From CAVWNR01 sp963756525 (lineage in GTDB: Bacteria > Actinomycetota > Actinomycetes > Mycobacteriales > Jatrophihabitantaceae), in NCBI GenBank assembly GCA_963756525.1, contig CAVWNR010000009.1, forward strand, positions 186,001 through 250,000: a stretch of 64,000 nt of DNA. The letters are read 5' to 3'. A model generated the notes under the pieces. That model did no database searches. It saw only the letters and a program-made list of their open reading frames with translations, and had not been told where the DNA came from. This document shows positions 7,127 through 16,184 of this stretch, piece after piece (the stretch's first letter is position 1; each line of letters opens with the position of its first letter). A program made the translations under genes and the position numbers.

Positions 7127-9898
7127 TCAGCTGCGGCGTTGGCCGGGGAGCAGGTTGAGCTGCTGCGCCTGGCGGACCGCGGCCCGGCGGCTGGTCACGC
7201 CGAGCTTCGCGTAGACGTTCTTGGTGTGCGTGCGCAGGGTGTTCAGCGACACGAACAGCTCGCGGGCGATGTGCGGCCCGTCGAGGTCGGTGCCGAGCAG
7301 CCGGAGCACGTCGAGTTCGCGGTCGCTCAGCGGCCCGACCAGGTTCGGCGCGGTGGCGGCGCGTGTGTCGCTTCGGGTAGTCCCGGCGAGTAGGCGCCGG
7401 ACGTAGCCGCCGGCGGTTGACTGCTTGATCAGCGCCTTCAGCAGGGCCGCCATCGGTGGGCCCTCCTCGGCGAAGACGCGCACGTAGCCCTCCGGCTCGG
7501 CGAGCGTGACCGCGCGGTGCAGCGCGCCGAGCGCCGCCGGCACGTCCCGCCGGGCGTGGTGGGCGAGCGCCTGCAGGACGAGGATCTCGATGACGCTGCC
7601 GCCTCGGGCGCCTTCCTCGGCGGCGGGCAGGAGCCGGGCGAGGAGGTTGACTGCGTGCTCGGGCGCGGTCTCGTCCCGTTCGGCGTGGTGCCGGGCGAGC
7701 AGGAGCCGGGCGAGGGTGAGGTGTTCGTACTCGCGCAGGTAGGACAGCTTTTCGGTGGCGGACAGCTGCCGTTCCCGGGCCCATGCCTCGGCGTGGTTCA
7801 GCTCGCCGCGCCGGAGGCGTAGTCGGGCCCGAACCGCGGGAACCGGCCGCACGTTCGGGGAGTAGTCGCCGGCGTAGACGCGCTCTGCCTCGTCGAGTAG
7901 CTCGAGCGCGGCGTCGAGGTCGCCGTGGGCTTCCTGCAGCCGGGCCGTGACGATCCGCCACCGGTACGGGTTCTGCGGCAGCCCGTTGGGTTCACCGAGG
8001 CGCTGGCTGACGGCCAGGTGCTCCGCGGCAGCGGGGAGGTCGTCGCGCTCGAGCAGCACTCCGGCCATTGCGACGTGCATGTCGGCCGTGCCTCGCAACG
8101 GCTCGGTGCCCGGCTTCGGGGCGGCCAAGTCGAGACCCGACTGGTAGGTACGCATGGCGTCATCGAGCTGGCCCTGGGCGCGGCGGATGTCGCCGAGAGC
8201 GATGCAGCAGCCCAGGACGTCGGTGAGGAACCCGACGCTGGTCAGCCCGACGACGGTCTGGGTGTAGGCGGCGTGCGCGTCGGCAAGGTTGCCGGTGGTC
8301 CACGAGGCAAGCCCCCCGAGCGCGCCGGCCGCGGCTCGGGTGAGGTCGTCGTCCGGCGGGGCCAGCGACAACGCTTGCTGAGCGTGCATGACGGTGCCGC
8401 GCAGGTCGCAGCGCGCGAGCGCCAGCGCGGCCCGGTACATCTCGATGCTGGCGGGAACGGAGCGGTACCCGACTTCGTCGACGACGATCAGCTCGGGCGG
8501 TGGCTGCTTCGCCCAGCGGCCGCGGTCCGCGCGCACAGCATGTTCGATCTCCGACAGCCGCTGGCAGACGGTGTCGAACTTCGACGCTTGTGCCAGCGCG
8601 CCGACGAATGCAATGCCGAGTACCGGCCGAGCCCGCACCACCTCGTCGGGTAGTGCACGCACCCAGCGCGCGAGCTCGGCCTCCCGCCGTTCCCGGCGCA
8701 TCACCGGCATGGCGAGCTCCATGAGCTCGGCGGCGCGGGAGTGGTCGCCGCCATCCAGGGCGTGGCTGATGGCCCGCGACGCATCGCCATTAGCCGCGAA
8801 CCAGGCGCTGGCCCGCTGGTGCAGCTCGGTCACCTGCTCGTCGCCGCGCTCCTCCAGCAGGTGCGCTTGTAGGACCTCGGCGAACAGGTGGTGGTAGCGG
8901 TACCACTGTCGCTTGTCGTCGAGTGGGACGAGGAACAGATTGGCCCGTTCGAGCGCCGCGAGGGTCCCCTTGCCGCCGGCTCGTCCGGTGACGGCGTCGC
9001 AGAGCGGGCCGCTGAGCCGCTCGAGCAGCGACGTGGTGAGCAGGAAGTCTCGGACGTCGGTGGGCTGGCGGGCGAGGACTTCCTCGGCGAGGTAGTCCAC
9101 GACGTAGCGGTCATCGCCGGCGAACCCGGCGATGAATGCGCTGGCGTCTTCGCGGCCCTGCACGGACAGCGCGGCCAGCTGCAGGGCGGCGATCCAACCT
9201 TCGGTACGCCCCTCCAGGATCGCCACGTCACATTCGCTGAGTCCCAGCGCCATCGGCCCGTTGAGGTAGGCCGCGGACTCCCCGAGCGTGAATCGCAGGT
9301 CGGCCGCGCGCACCTCGAGCAGCTGACCTCGTGCACGCATCCGCGCCAGCGGCAGCGGCGGGTCGGCGCGGGTGGAAACGACCAGGTGCAGGTGCGGGGG
9401 CTGGTGCTCAACAAGAAACCTCATCCCGTCGTGCACCTCGGGTGCCTCAATGAGGTGGTAGTCGTCGAGGACAAGCACCACATCCGTCGTCAGCGCGTCC
9501 AGCTCGTTGAGCAGCGCACCGAGCGCCGCCTCCACCGACGGCGAGCACGGAGGTAAGAGCGGTATCGCCCGCCCACCCAAACCATCGACCGCCGTCTGCA
9601 GCGCCCTGACGAGGTAGGTCCAGAACAGCGCCGGCTCGTTGTCACGCAGATCCAGTGACAGCCATGCGGGCGAAAATACTTCCTCCGAGACGGTGCTCAG
9701 CCACTCGGTGAGCAGACTCGTCTTTCCGAACCCGGCCGGCGCGGACAGCACAGTCAACGCCGACCGCGAGGCCGCGCTCAGGCGCTCAACCAGCCGCGGG
9801 CGGACGACCGGATTCGGCCGCCGGCTGGGGACGCGGTACTTGCTCTCCAGCAGGTCTGCTACCACGGCCGTACCGCTTCGCCCGTCGATTGCATGCAT
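7127..9898 (-). CDS. LuxR family transcriptional regulator, LAL/MalT type
   Basis: This 923-residue protein has the LAL architecture: an N-terminal AAA/STAND ATPase (Walker A APAGFGKT at residues 53-60, Walker B-like VVLVLDDYHLIE near residue 150), a long helical TPR-like middle, and a C-terminal LuxR helix-turn-helix over the last 65 residues (LSDRELDVLRLLGTDLDG, then LFVSLNTLRTHTKNVYAKLG). Such proteins are ligand-responsive activators. The ATG at 9898 is chosen; the frame is open 46 codons further upstream but without homology. A weak GGTGG precedes the ATG. The downstream export operon on the same strand is the obvious target, helped by direct repeats in the intervening gap. The inducer is unknown. 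Confidence 0.9.
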   Translation of the reverse strand: MHAIDGRSGTAVVADLLESKYRVPSRRPNPVVRPRLVERLSAASRSALTVLSAPAGFGKTSLLTEWLSTVSEEVFSPAWLSLDLRDNEPALFWTYLVRALQTAVDGLGGRAIPLLPPCSPSVEAALGALLNELDALTTDVVLVLDDYHLIEAPEVHDGMRFLVEHQPPHLHLVVSTRADPPLPLARMRARGQLLEVRAADLRFTLGESAAYLNGPMALGLSECDVAILEGRTEGWIAALQLAALSVQGREDASAFIAGFAGDDRYVVDYLAEEVLARQPTDVRDFLLTTSLLERLSGPLCDAVTGRAGGKGTLAALERANLFLVPLDDKRQWYRYHHLFAEVLQAHLLEERGDEQVTELHQRASAWFAANGDASRAISHALDGGDHSRAAELMELAMPVMRRERREAELARWVRALPDEVVRARPVLGIAFVGALAQASKFDTVCQRLSEIEHAVRADRGRWAKQPPPELIVVDEVGYRSVPASIEMYRAALALARCDLRGTVMHAQQALSLAPPDDDLTRAAAGALGGLASWTTGNLADAHAAYTQTVVGLTSVGFLTDVLGCCIALGDIRRAQGQLDDAMRTYQSGLDLAAPKPGTEPLRGTADMHVAMAGVLLERDDLPAAAEHLAVSQRLGEPNGLPQNPYRWRIVTARLQEAHGDLDAALELLDEAERVYAGDYSPNVRPVPAVRARLRLRRGELNHAEAWARERQLSATEKLSYLREYEHLTLARLLLARHHAERDETAPEHAVNLLARLLPAAEEGARGGSVIEILVLQALAHHARRDVPAALGALHRAVTLAEPEGYVRVFAEEGPPMAALLKALIKQSTAGGYVRRLLAGTTRSDTRAATAPNLVGPLSDRELDVLRLLGTDLDGPHIARELFVSLNTLRTHTKNVYAKLGVTSRRAAVRQAQQLNLLPGQRRS

Positions 9899-10419
9899 CG
9901 CCACCGGTTTGCGCACGGTGTGGCCCGTGCAAGGTCTTACCTGAGTTCCCCACCGTAGCCGCTGCTTATGACTATGGCGTCCCCCTTCGCGGAGCAAGGC
10001 ACCAGGCCGTATACCCACTGCATGAGCGACCAGCAAGTGTCCTCGCGTTCATGGTCAGGGTGAGTTCGACGCACCAAGCAGACCAACGTGATCACGCGTA
10101 CCCGACGACCCGATGCGGTCGGGCCATGGTGGCGGCGGTCGCCGGCGCCGGGGCGCGGCCGGCTGTGGCCCAGTCCTGACCGGTGCGCGGCCGCACGCAT
10201 CGCGGCACGCCGGGAACACCAGCCACCGGATCGTGCGCTGCTCGACGGGCCACGTGGTCACCCCGGTCTGGCTCCCGGGTAGCTCGCGCACAGAGATCAA
10301 CTACTTGGGGATGCGCGCCGAGTTCCGCGACCGTGTGGGGCACCGCTCGGTGGACTGGCCTGCCGGCCGACCAGGCCCTGGCACCGGTGCCCGGCCCGCT
10401 GGCACCGGTGGGCGGACGG
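9899..10419. other. intergenic upstream of the LAL regulator
   Basis: About 520 bases with only short overlapping ORFs. A stretch at 10190-10300 read on the minus strand (PGSQTGVTTWPVEQRTIRW) looks weakly protein-like but has no recognisable family. No convincing promoter was picked out. Confidence 0.3.
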
Positions 10420-11307
10420 TCATGCCTGCGGCGGTTGGTGTGGCCCGTCGGCGCCGGCCGGCTCGATCGCGGCGGTGTCACCCGCGGCCGCGTGGCGAAG
10501 CCGTAGCGTCGAGCGGGCCGCCTGGCGACGTGCCAGCCCGCGCGGCAGCAACGGCAAGGCGTGCATCAGCATCCGGTAGCTCCGTCCGGGGAAGACCAGC
10601 GGCTGGGCGCGGGCGAACCCGGCCAGCGCCTCCCGCGCGCACTGCGCCGCGCTGATCCGCAGCAACTGCGGCGGCCCGCCGGTCATCCCGCCGCCGCTGC
10701 CGGCCACGGTGTCAAACTCGCTCTCGACCGGCCCTGGGCAGACCTGGGTGACAACCACTCCGGTGCCGGCAAGATCGGCGCGTAGCCCCTCGGTGAACCC
10801 GTCGACGAAATGCTTGCTGGCCGAATACGCTGCCGCTGCCGGCATCACCGTCAGCCCGGCGCCCGAGCCCATGATGAGCACGCCGCCCCTGCCCCGCGCC
10901 ACCATCGCCGGCACCAGCGCTGCGGTCAATCGGGCGACCGCGAACACGTTCGTGTGCAGCACCGCCCGGGTCCGGGCCCAGTCGGCCAGGTCGAACAACG
11001 CTTGATCCCCGACGCCGGCGTTATTGATCAGCACATCGACCGGGCCGGCCCGCTCGCGCACATCGGCGACGGCCCGCTCGACACCGTTCTCATCGGACAG
11101 ATCGGCCGGCAGGCACAGCACCCTTAACCCCGGGCGCTCTGCCAGCAGCGTGTCCCGCAGCTCCTCGAGCAGCCTTGCCCGGCGGGCCAGCAGCACCAGC
11201 GTCGCGGCCCGCTCGGCGAGTTGAACCGCGAACTCCCGGCCGATCCCCGCCGAGGCGCCGGTGATCAGCACGGTGCCGCCGTCCACCGGGGGCCGCGCAG
11301 TCACCAT
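10420..11307 (-). CDS. SDR family NAD(P)-dependent oxidoreductase
   Basis: This 295-residue short-chain dehydrogenase has the classical motifs: cofactor-binding TGASAGIG near residue 17, acidic DL pair in ADLSDENG, NNAG in VDVLINNAGVG near residue 95, and the catalytic Ser...Tyr-x-x-x-Lys as SGAGLTVMPAAAAYSASKHF near residue 147. The C-terminal extension with LLRISAAQCAREALAGFAR and a basic tail resembles the DltE/YqjQ-like subgroup acting on lipophilic carbonyl compounds. ATG at 11307 follows GGAGGGG at a suitable distance; a GTG seven codons earlier is possible. It is a single gene on the minus strand. Substrate is not predictable. Confidence 0.88.
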   Translation of the reverse strand: MVTARPPVDGGTVLITGASAGIGREFAVQLAERAATLVLLARRARLLEELRDTLLAERPGLRVLCLPADLSDENGVERAVADVRERAGPVDVLINNAGVGDQALFDLADWARTRAVLHTNVFAVARLTAALVPAMVARGRGGVLIMGSGAGLTVMPAAAAYSASKHFVDGFTEGLRADLAGTGVVVTQVCPGPVESEFDTVAGSGGGMTGGPPQLLRISAAQCAREALAGFARAQPLVFPGRSYRMLMHALPLLPRGLARRQAARSTLRLRHAAAGDTAAIEPAGADGPHQPPQA

Positions 11308-12115
11308 CACCGCCGCCCCTCCGGCCACGCTAACAGCGCTGAGGCCGGGCGACCAGCCGACCGGGTACGCGAGGCCGGTGGAGCGTCGCAGCTGCCGTGC
11401 ACGAGCACATCATCGCACCCGACCGCCGCAGCTGCCCGGTCTCGATGCGCCAGTCCGCGCGCCGGGCCCGACCGGTGGCATTACAGATGATCAAGCACGG
11501 TACCCACCCGAACGGCGACCCCGACCGGACCTGCTGCGCGCCGCCGCGGCTCGCGCAGCTGCAGCAGCTATCCGTCAGGCAGGCGCAGCCGCGACCCTGT
11601 CGGCAAACGGCCCGGCGTGGGTCTCCGCCTCCACGCGGTGGCTCCGTGCCGTATGAGCGCGCGCTGCACCGCACGGACACTGCCTGATCCGCGAGGTTGG
11701 CCCCAAGATGATCAGCTCGGTCGTGCCGAATTGAGGAAGCTTGCTTCTGCTGGGTGTAGACAACTCCCGAGTGGACCGGGACAGCACACAGGAGCCGATG
11801 TGCGGATGGCTTACTTGATCTTCGTAGTGGCCCTCTCAGGCCGATCGTAGCCGGTGCTGCGGGGTGATCTCGGTCTGCTTGCGGCGGCTCGAGGCGACGC
11901 TTCTTCGGCGAGGAATGATCGTCCGCCTCAGCCGGCCAACCGTGAGGCAGGATTGTCGATTTCTCGACGGGTACGGCCTGGGCCGGTCACTGGTTGTTGT
12001 TGAGTCGCCGCCGCTGTCTTCGATCATTGCAGCGTGTTCGGTGAGGTTGTCCCGGCGTGGAGCCGTCAGGCGTGAGCGGGTGGGTTGCGGCGTGCGGCGT
12101 GGCCACGGATGCCGG
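11308..12115. other. intergenic with one small R1-like piece
   Basis: About 800 bases without a supported gene. At 11703-11740 the minus strand reads RHDRADHL, the same core as R1 copies at 3163 and 54236, so a third degenerate copy is likely. The remainder holds only short ORFs of no recognised family. Confidence 0.35.
11703..11740 (-). repeat. dispersed degenerate repeat R1, copy C (short)
   Basis: GATGATCAGCTCGGTC is almost identical to the matching part of copy A (54240-54255). In the same minus-strand frame it gives RHDRADHL against RQDRADHV in copy A. Similarity outside this core is weak. Confidence 0.4.
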
Positions 12116-13111
12116 TCAGTACTGGCCGACGACGTCCACGATCAGGATCTGCGCGGGCGTCGCGGGCTGCGCCTGCTGGGTGGCGGTGCCGGGCGTCGCC
12201 GGGCTGGCCGGGAGCAGCGCGAGCACGCGGCTGCCCACGTTGTGCCCGGCGAGCTTGTCCGCGACCTTCAGCACGTTCTGCGCGGGCACGGCGATCGGGC
12301 CCTGACCCCAAGTGGTCTGGGTGTCCTTCCCGGTGGCGAGGTCGGTCTGCATGAGCTGCACGATCAGCGTCTTCGCCGGGTCGATCTTGGCGCCCTGGCC
12401 GGCGACGAGCAGCGTGCTGGTGGGCGCGCCGGTCGGCGTCTTGACACCGGCGGTGCCGGTGATCGCCGGCTTCTTGCCGGGGATATTGGTGAGCCGCGGC
12501 AGGCCGGCGGGCAGGTGTGCGACGGCCGTGCCCGGCGCGGAGGCGTCCGGCTTGTATGCGGCGATCAGGTCGACGACGAAGACCAGCGTGTCGGTGCCGG
12601 CGATTCCGGCGTCGGGCTGCCCGCCCGACCCGTAGCCGTCGGCCGGCGGGACGATCAGCAGCACGCGCGAGCCCAGCTTCTGCCCGACCAGTGTCTTGTC
12701 CCATCCCGGGATCACCTTGCCGGCGCCGATCACGAAGGCTGCCGGAGCGCCGCGCTGGAACGAGCTGTCGAACACGTTCGGCTTGCCGTTCTTCGGCGCC
12801 CACGTCTGGCCCAGGTAGTTCGCGACGAGCGTGTCGCCCTTGGCCAGCGGCGCTCCGGTGCCCGGCGTGAGGACTTGTCCGGTCAGCTTGGCCGGCGCCG
12901 GCGTGGCCGGGACGTTCAGCGTCGGCGGGGTGCCGAACTTGCCGGACACCGTGACGCCGACAGTCGTGCTCACCCCGGACGGTGAGCGGGAAACGGACGG
13001 CGAGCTGGAAGCGGAAGGCGAAGCGGCCTTGTGTGATCCGCCGCCGCAGGCGGTGAGGGCGACCGCGGCGACCAGCAGCGGCGCACCGAGGCGATAAGCA
13101 CTGAGACGCAC
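12116..13111 (-). CDS. FKBP-type peptidyl-prolyl isomerase lipoprotein with tandem FKBP domains
   Basis: This 331-residue lipoprotein has a signal peptide ending in the lipobox LTAC near residue 21, then a Ser/Pro-rich linker and two FKBP folds. Domain 1 (about residues 80-190) keeps key features: NYLGQ, FDSSF, VIGAGKVIPGWDKTL, LIVPPADGYG and LVFVVDLI. Domain 2 (about 215-330) keeps only the frame of the fold (VLKVADKLAGHNVGSRVLAL and ILIVDVVGQY) and lacks the FDSS and VIPGW active-site residues. It should catalyse proline isomerisation outside the membrane through domain 1, while domain 2 probably only binds. GTG at 13111 is the only sensible start before the signal peptide. It is a single gene. 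Confidence 0.88.
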   Translation of the reverse strand: MRLSAYRLGAPLLVAAVALTACGGGSHKAASPSASSSPSVSRSPSGVSTTVGVTVSGKFGTPPTLNVPATPAPAKLTGQVLTPGTGAPLAKGDTLVANYLGQTWAPKNGKPNVFDSSFQRGAPAAFVIGAGKVIPGWDKTLVGQKLGSRVLLIVPPADGYGSGGQPDAGIAGTDTLVFVVDLIAAYKPDASAPGTAVAHLPAGLPRLTNIPGKKPAITGTAGVKTPTGAPTSTLLVAGQGAKIDPAKTLIVQLMQTDLATGKDTQTTWGQGPIAVPAQNVLKVADKLAGHNVGSRVLALLPASPATPGTATQQAQPATPAQILIVDVVGQY

Positions 13112-13938
13112 GAGAACGTACCCCGATCGGATGAGGGTGCGGATGGACCCGCCCGAGGGTACGTGCCGTCGGCGGGCATCGGCGGTCCGCGCCGGACGAA
13201 CCAGTCCAGGTGCATCAGCAGGCTGCCCGCGGGACACGACGTCGTGCACGGACCTTTGCTGCCCGGGCGCGGCGGTGCTGGCCGGTCTGATGATTGTCAC
13301 CGCCCTCAGCCAGACCCTCGACGCAATTACCGCATCGGTACCGGCCGGTTTGGCCTCATTACCGTCGATCTCATCTTCGTCGCAGCATTCTGCGTCAGCG
13401 CCGCCCCACCTTTCCGCACGGCCCCTGTGGCGGCCCTCAACCTGGCGACAGCCCGAGGGGTGAGTCCGCTGGTCGAGACCCGAGACCGGCGCTCGGCGGA
13501 GGTACGACTCGCGGCAAAGTCGCGAAATTGACGATCGTCCCCATCTCGCTGAAGTCGGACGGTTTGCGGAGGTCACGGTTAGTTTGGCTTGGACCCTGGG
13601 CTGCACGCTGACGCTGCGCCCAGATCGCCGAATCGGGTACAGGCTTGGGCGTCGCTTCGTCCTTTATGTCCGCGACTTCTGTGCGGTGAGCGAGCGGCTT
13701 CAGTCAGTCTCGGAGTGGGTCCGGGCGCGATAGCGCGAGACCGGTGGGTGGAGCGCCTGGACGACTGCGAAGCATGCGACTTGGCGCGGGAGCGCTCGCA
13801 CACTATCGGTGCTTGCCGGTCAGCCGTCCGCCGCGCCGATGATCTGGACCTGTCCCGTAAGCGATCCGGCGGCCCCGCTCCGCCTCCAGTGCGTCAGCGG
13901 CGAATTGGACGCAGAATTTTCGACCCCAGGAACGCGCT
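13112..13938. other. intergenic, no gene recognised
   Basis: Over 800 bases of high-GC sequence with overlapping ORFs on both strands and no family recognised. It lies between the FKBP lipoprotein and the MmyB-like remnant. Confidence 0.3.
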
Positions 13939-14313
13939 TCATGACTTTGAGGCCGGGCTACTGCTCGTCATGGGGGGAGCGGCGGACGCTTGCTCGAAGG
14001 CCTGGGTGGCGGCCCAACTGGACAGCAGGGTGAGTTTGTCTGCCGTTGCTGAGGGCTGGTCGGCGGTGTAGGTGGTGATGGATAGGCCGGGTTCGCCGGG
14101 ATCTCGAAGACGTCGTAGGTGAGGTCGAGGTCGCCGACGACGGGGTGCCGGTAGGTCTTGCGTCCGGTGCGGTGTTCGTGGACGTCGCGTTGGGTCCAGT
14201 GGTGCCGGAATTCTGGGCTGCGGGTGGCGAGTTCGCCGGTCAGCGCGGTGAGGCTCGCAGCGGCGGGCCGCTGAGCGACCACGCTGCAGCAACGCGAGAA
14301 CGGCCCCAACCAA
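13939..14313 (-). pseudogene. MmyB-type transcriptional regulator, C-terminal ligand-binding part, frameshifted
   Basis: The minus strand encodes ALTGELATRSPEFRHHWTQR, DVHEHRTGRKTYRHPVVGD and LDLTYDVFEIP, then one frame over GEPGLSITTYTADQPS and ATADKLTLLSSWAA. This matches the MmyB-like ligand-binding domain that follows an XRE helix-turn-helix in actinobacterial regulators. The shift is near 14096-14101. The N-terminal helix-turn-helix is missing; sequence upstream belongs to something else on the other strand. The remnant is non-functional as a DNA-binding regulator. Confidence 0.6.
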
Positions 14314-14429
14314 AACGCTCCTGCGCTCGAACTGATTCGGCGGATACTGCGGTTACCTGGCTCTTCGGTTCTAAGCGTGGTTGGGCCGGTCACGGTAGGG
14401 TCGGACGCTGGTGGTCCCGCGACGATGCG

Positions 14430-14552
14430 ATGTCCAACCACGACGGCCTGCACGTGCTCGACGTGCAGCGCGGACACCGCAAGCTGTTGGTCACCGTCGA
14501 GATCGACCAGGCCAATCTGCGCGAGGAGCCAGCAAATCTCGCCGCCTGTTAG
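14430..14552 (+). pseudogene. ISL3-family transposase N-terminal remnant
   Basis: A 40-codon stretch reads MSNHDGLHVLDVQRGHRKLL then VTVEIDQANLREEPAN, which resembles the N-terminus of ISL3 transposases (DGLxVLDV...LLVTVE) just before their zinc-binding Cys cluster. The cysteines and everything after are absent. It is an IS scar at the left edge of the TIR gene region. Confidence 0.4.
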
Positions 14553-14823
14553 CCCGTAGTCGGTGTGCCCGAGCACTGCAGCGACGCCTTCGACCACCTC
14601 AGATGGCCAGGGAGCGTACTTCTTCCCGGCAGAGACATGCGAGACACCCTAAGGACCAGCTACGACAACACGCGCGGAAGATGTGGTCGTGGATCTTGCC
14701 GGCCACCCGAAATCGATTCATCTGCACAATGATTTACCGCCGGCGTAGAGCGGTCTGCTGCGCGGATGCACGACGCGCGGAGTAGCCGACGCGCGGGTCG
14801 GTCCCGCTCGCTAGTGTCCAGGT

Positions 14824-15813
14824 GTGGAATTCGGTGATCCTTGGACGCGCGAGCAGTCCGCGCTAGCGGACGTCCTGATGTTCGCATGGGCCCAAAACTC
14901 GGAATGGCCGTTTTTCCAGTACGTCGCGGACGAGCTTGAGGGCCAGGGTATCTCTGACGCGGCAGGTGTACTTGGCTCCTTTCCCACGCTGGGCACCCGA
15001 GACAACATGGGCCGTTCTTACCGTGACGTGATCTACGACCACACCTACCCGGCACCGCGAGACGACAGTCAGGTATCGCTCTCTGTCGCGGGCCTCTCAC
15101 GACATGATGCTGGCGTCGAGATGGCTCAGGGATTCGTAGCAGTTCTGGGGTACGCCGCCGAGAAGTACGTTCGTACGCCGACGGACCCGACGAAGATCGT
15201 TGAGGTTGAGGTATCCAGCGAAGAGCGGGCGGGGCTGAAGTCCTACTGGTGGCCCCCGCACGTGCTGCACGCGACCGGCCTACTGCTCAGGAGCGAGTGG
15301 GCGCAGGGAGTGCAGCATCTCGGCGGTCCTACGGATAGCCGTGAGTGGCGGATCCGAGTCGGGCGTGGCATCCGGCGCTACCTCGGGCTGACGCTCGACA
15401 AGTACACCGAGCTGATTCGTGCTGATATCGAAGAGGCGGAAGCGGTCAGCCGCAAATACCGAGCGGCCCAGTTCACCGATCAACGAGGTTGGACCGCCCT
15501 CATCGCGGATGGCACGAGCAATCCTGTGTTCAGCTCGGTGACAAGTGAGGACGTCGAGATGCCGGATGAATCAACTACATTAGTTAGCTGGCGCGCGAAA
15601 CACGATCTTCGTGGTACACGGCCACGACGACGGGCTGAAGGCCACCGTTGCCCGATTGCTCGAACGAGCAACCTCGGCAGAGGTCGTCATCCTGCACGAG
15701 CAGGCGGACAAGGGACAGACCGTAATCGAGAAGTTCGAGTCGCACGCTCAGCCAGCGACGTTCGCGGTCGTTCTCCTCACGCCAGACGACGAGGGTCGCA
15801 AGAAGGGCGTTGA
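14824..15813 (+). CDS. N-terminal part of a split TIR-domain protein (unknown N-terminal domain)
   Basis: From GTG 14824 about 255 codons look genuine: PWTREQSALADVLMFAWAQN, a middle with YDHTYPAPRDDSQVSLSVAG, EMAQGFVAVLGYAAEKYVRT, then SYWWPPHVLHATGLLLRSEW and a helix EYLIRADIEEAEAVS-like near residue 195-210. No family was recognised. After about codon 255 (near 15590) the frame turns to low-complexity Arg-rich sequence and a stop at 15813, while the +1 frame picks up a TIR domain that needs residues upstream of its first possible start. So this is best read as the first half of one roughly 405-residue protein broken by a one-base shift. Function of this half is unknown; it may sense the trigger. 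Confidence 0.65.
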   Translation: MEFGDPWTREQSALADVLMFAWAQNSEWPFFQYVADELEGQGISDAAGVLGSFPTLGTRDNMGRSYRDVIYDHTYPAPRDDSQVSLSVAGLSRHDAGVEMAQGFVAVLGYAAEKYVRTPTDPTKIVEVEVSSEERAGLKSYWWPPHVLHATGLLLRSEWAQGVQHLGGPTDSREWRIRVGRGIRRYLGLTLDKYTELIRADIEEAEAVSRKYRAAQFTDQRGWTALIADGTSNPVFSSVTSEDVEMPDESTTLVSWRAKHDLRGTRPRRRAEGHRCPIARTSNLGRGRHPARAGGQGTDRNREVRVARSASDVRGRSPHARRRGSQEGR

Positions 15814-16042
15814 TAGTTGGAATGCTCGCGCTCGGCAGAACGTCATCCTTGAACATGGCTACTTCATCGGGTGCTTGGGGAGGTCGCGCGTGGTGGCGCT
15901 CTATAAGGGCAACGTTGAACTGCCGTCCGACCTGAGCGGCCTGATCTACAAAGCGGTGGATGATGCTGGAGCGTGGAAGTGGGAGCTGGCGAAGGAGCTT
16001 CGCGCAGCGAATATCGACGTGGACATGAACAAGATCGTCTAG
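15611..16042 (+). CDS. CAP12/Pycsar-type TIR domain (predicted nucleotide-binding TIR-like), C-terminal half of a split protein
   Basis: The frame opens near 15580 with NTIFVVHGHDDGLKATVARL, then VVILHEQADKGQTVIEKFE, FAVVLLTPDDEGRKKG, ARQNVILEHGYFIGCLGRSR and LYKGNVELPSDLSG. This is the TIR-like domain PF10137, found in CBASS/Pycsar effectors; TIR domains of such effectors break down NAD+ and the Glu in the NVILEHGYF motif is the expected catalytic residue. The first in-frame start (GTG 15611) would cut off the first beta-strand, which argues that the domain was made as a fusion with the upstream 255 residues. No cyclase gene is visible in the window. It ends 140 bases from a convergent gene. 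Confidence 0.75.
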   Translation: MVHGHDDGLKATVARLLERATSAEVVILHEQADKGQTVIEKFESHAQPATFAVVLLTPDDEGRKKGVDSWNARARQNVILEHGYFIGCLGRSRVVALYKGNVELPSDLSGLIYKAVDDAGAWKWELAKELRAANIDVDMNKIV

Positions 16043-16184
16043 TCCGGGACGGGGCCGCGGAGCCAACCGACCTACCGCGCATTGAGACTTTTCCGTCCCA
16101 CGACAAGTCACGGCCTAGCGATCCATTGCGCGTCAGCGACTCGATCGAACATCCGCGCAGATCGACGGCTCGGGCGCGGGGGTC

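Noticed and set aside
10190..10300. Small minus-strand protein upstream of the SDR gene
   Set aside because: Short, no ribosome binding site, no recognised family, and other frames are equally open.
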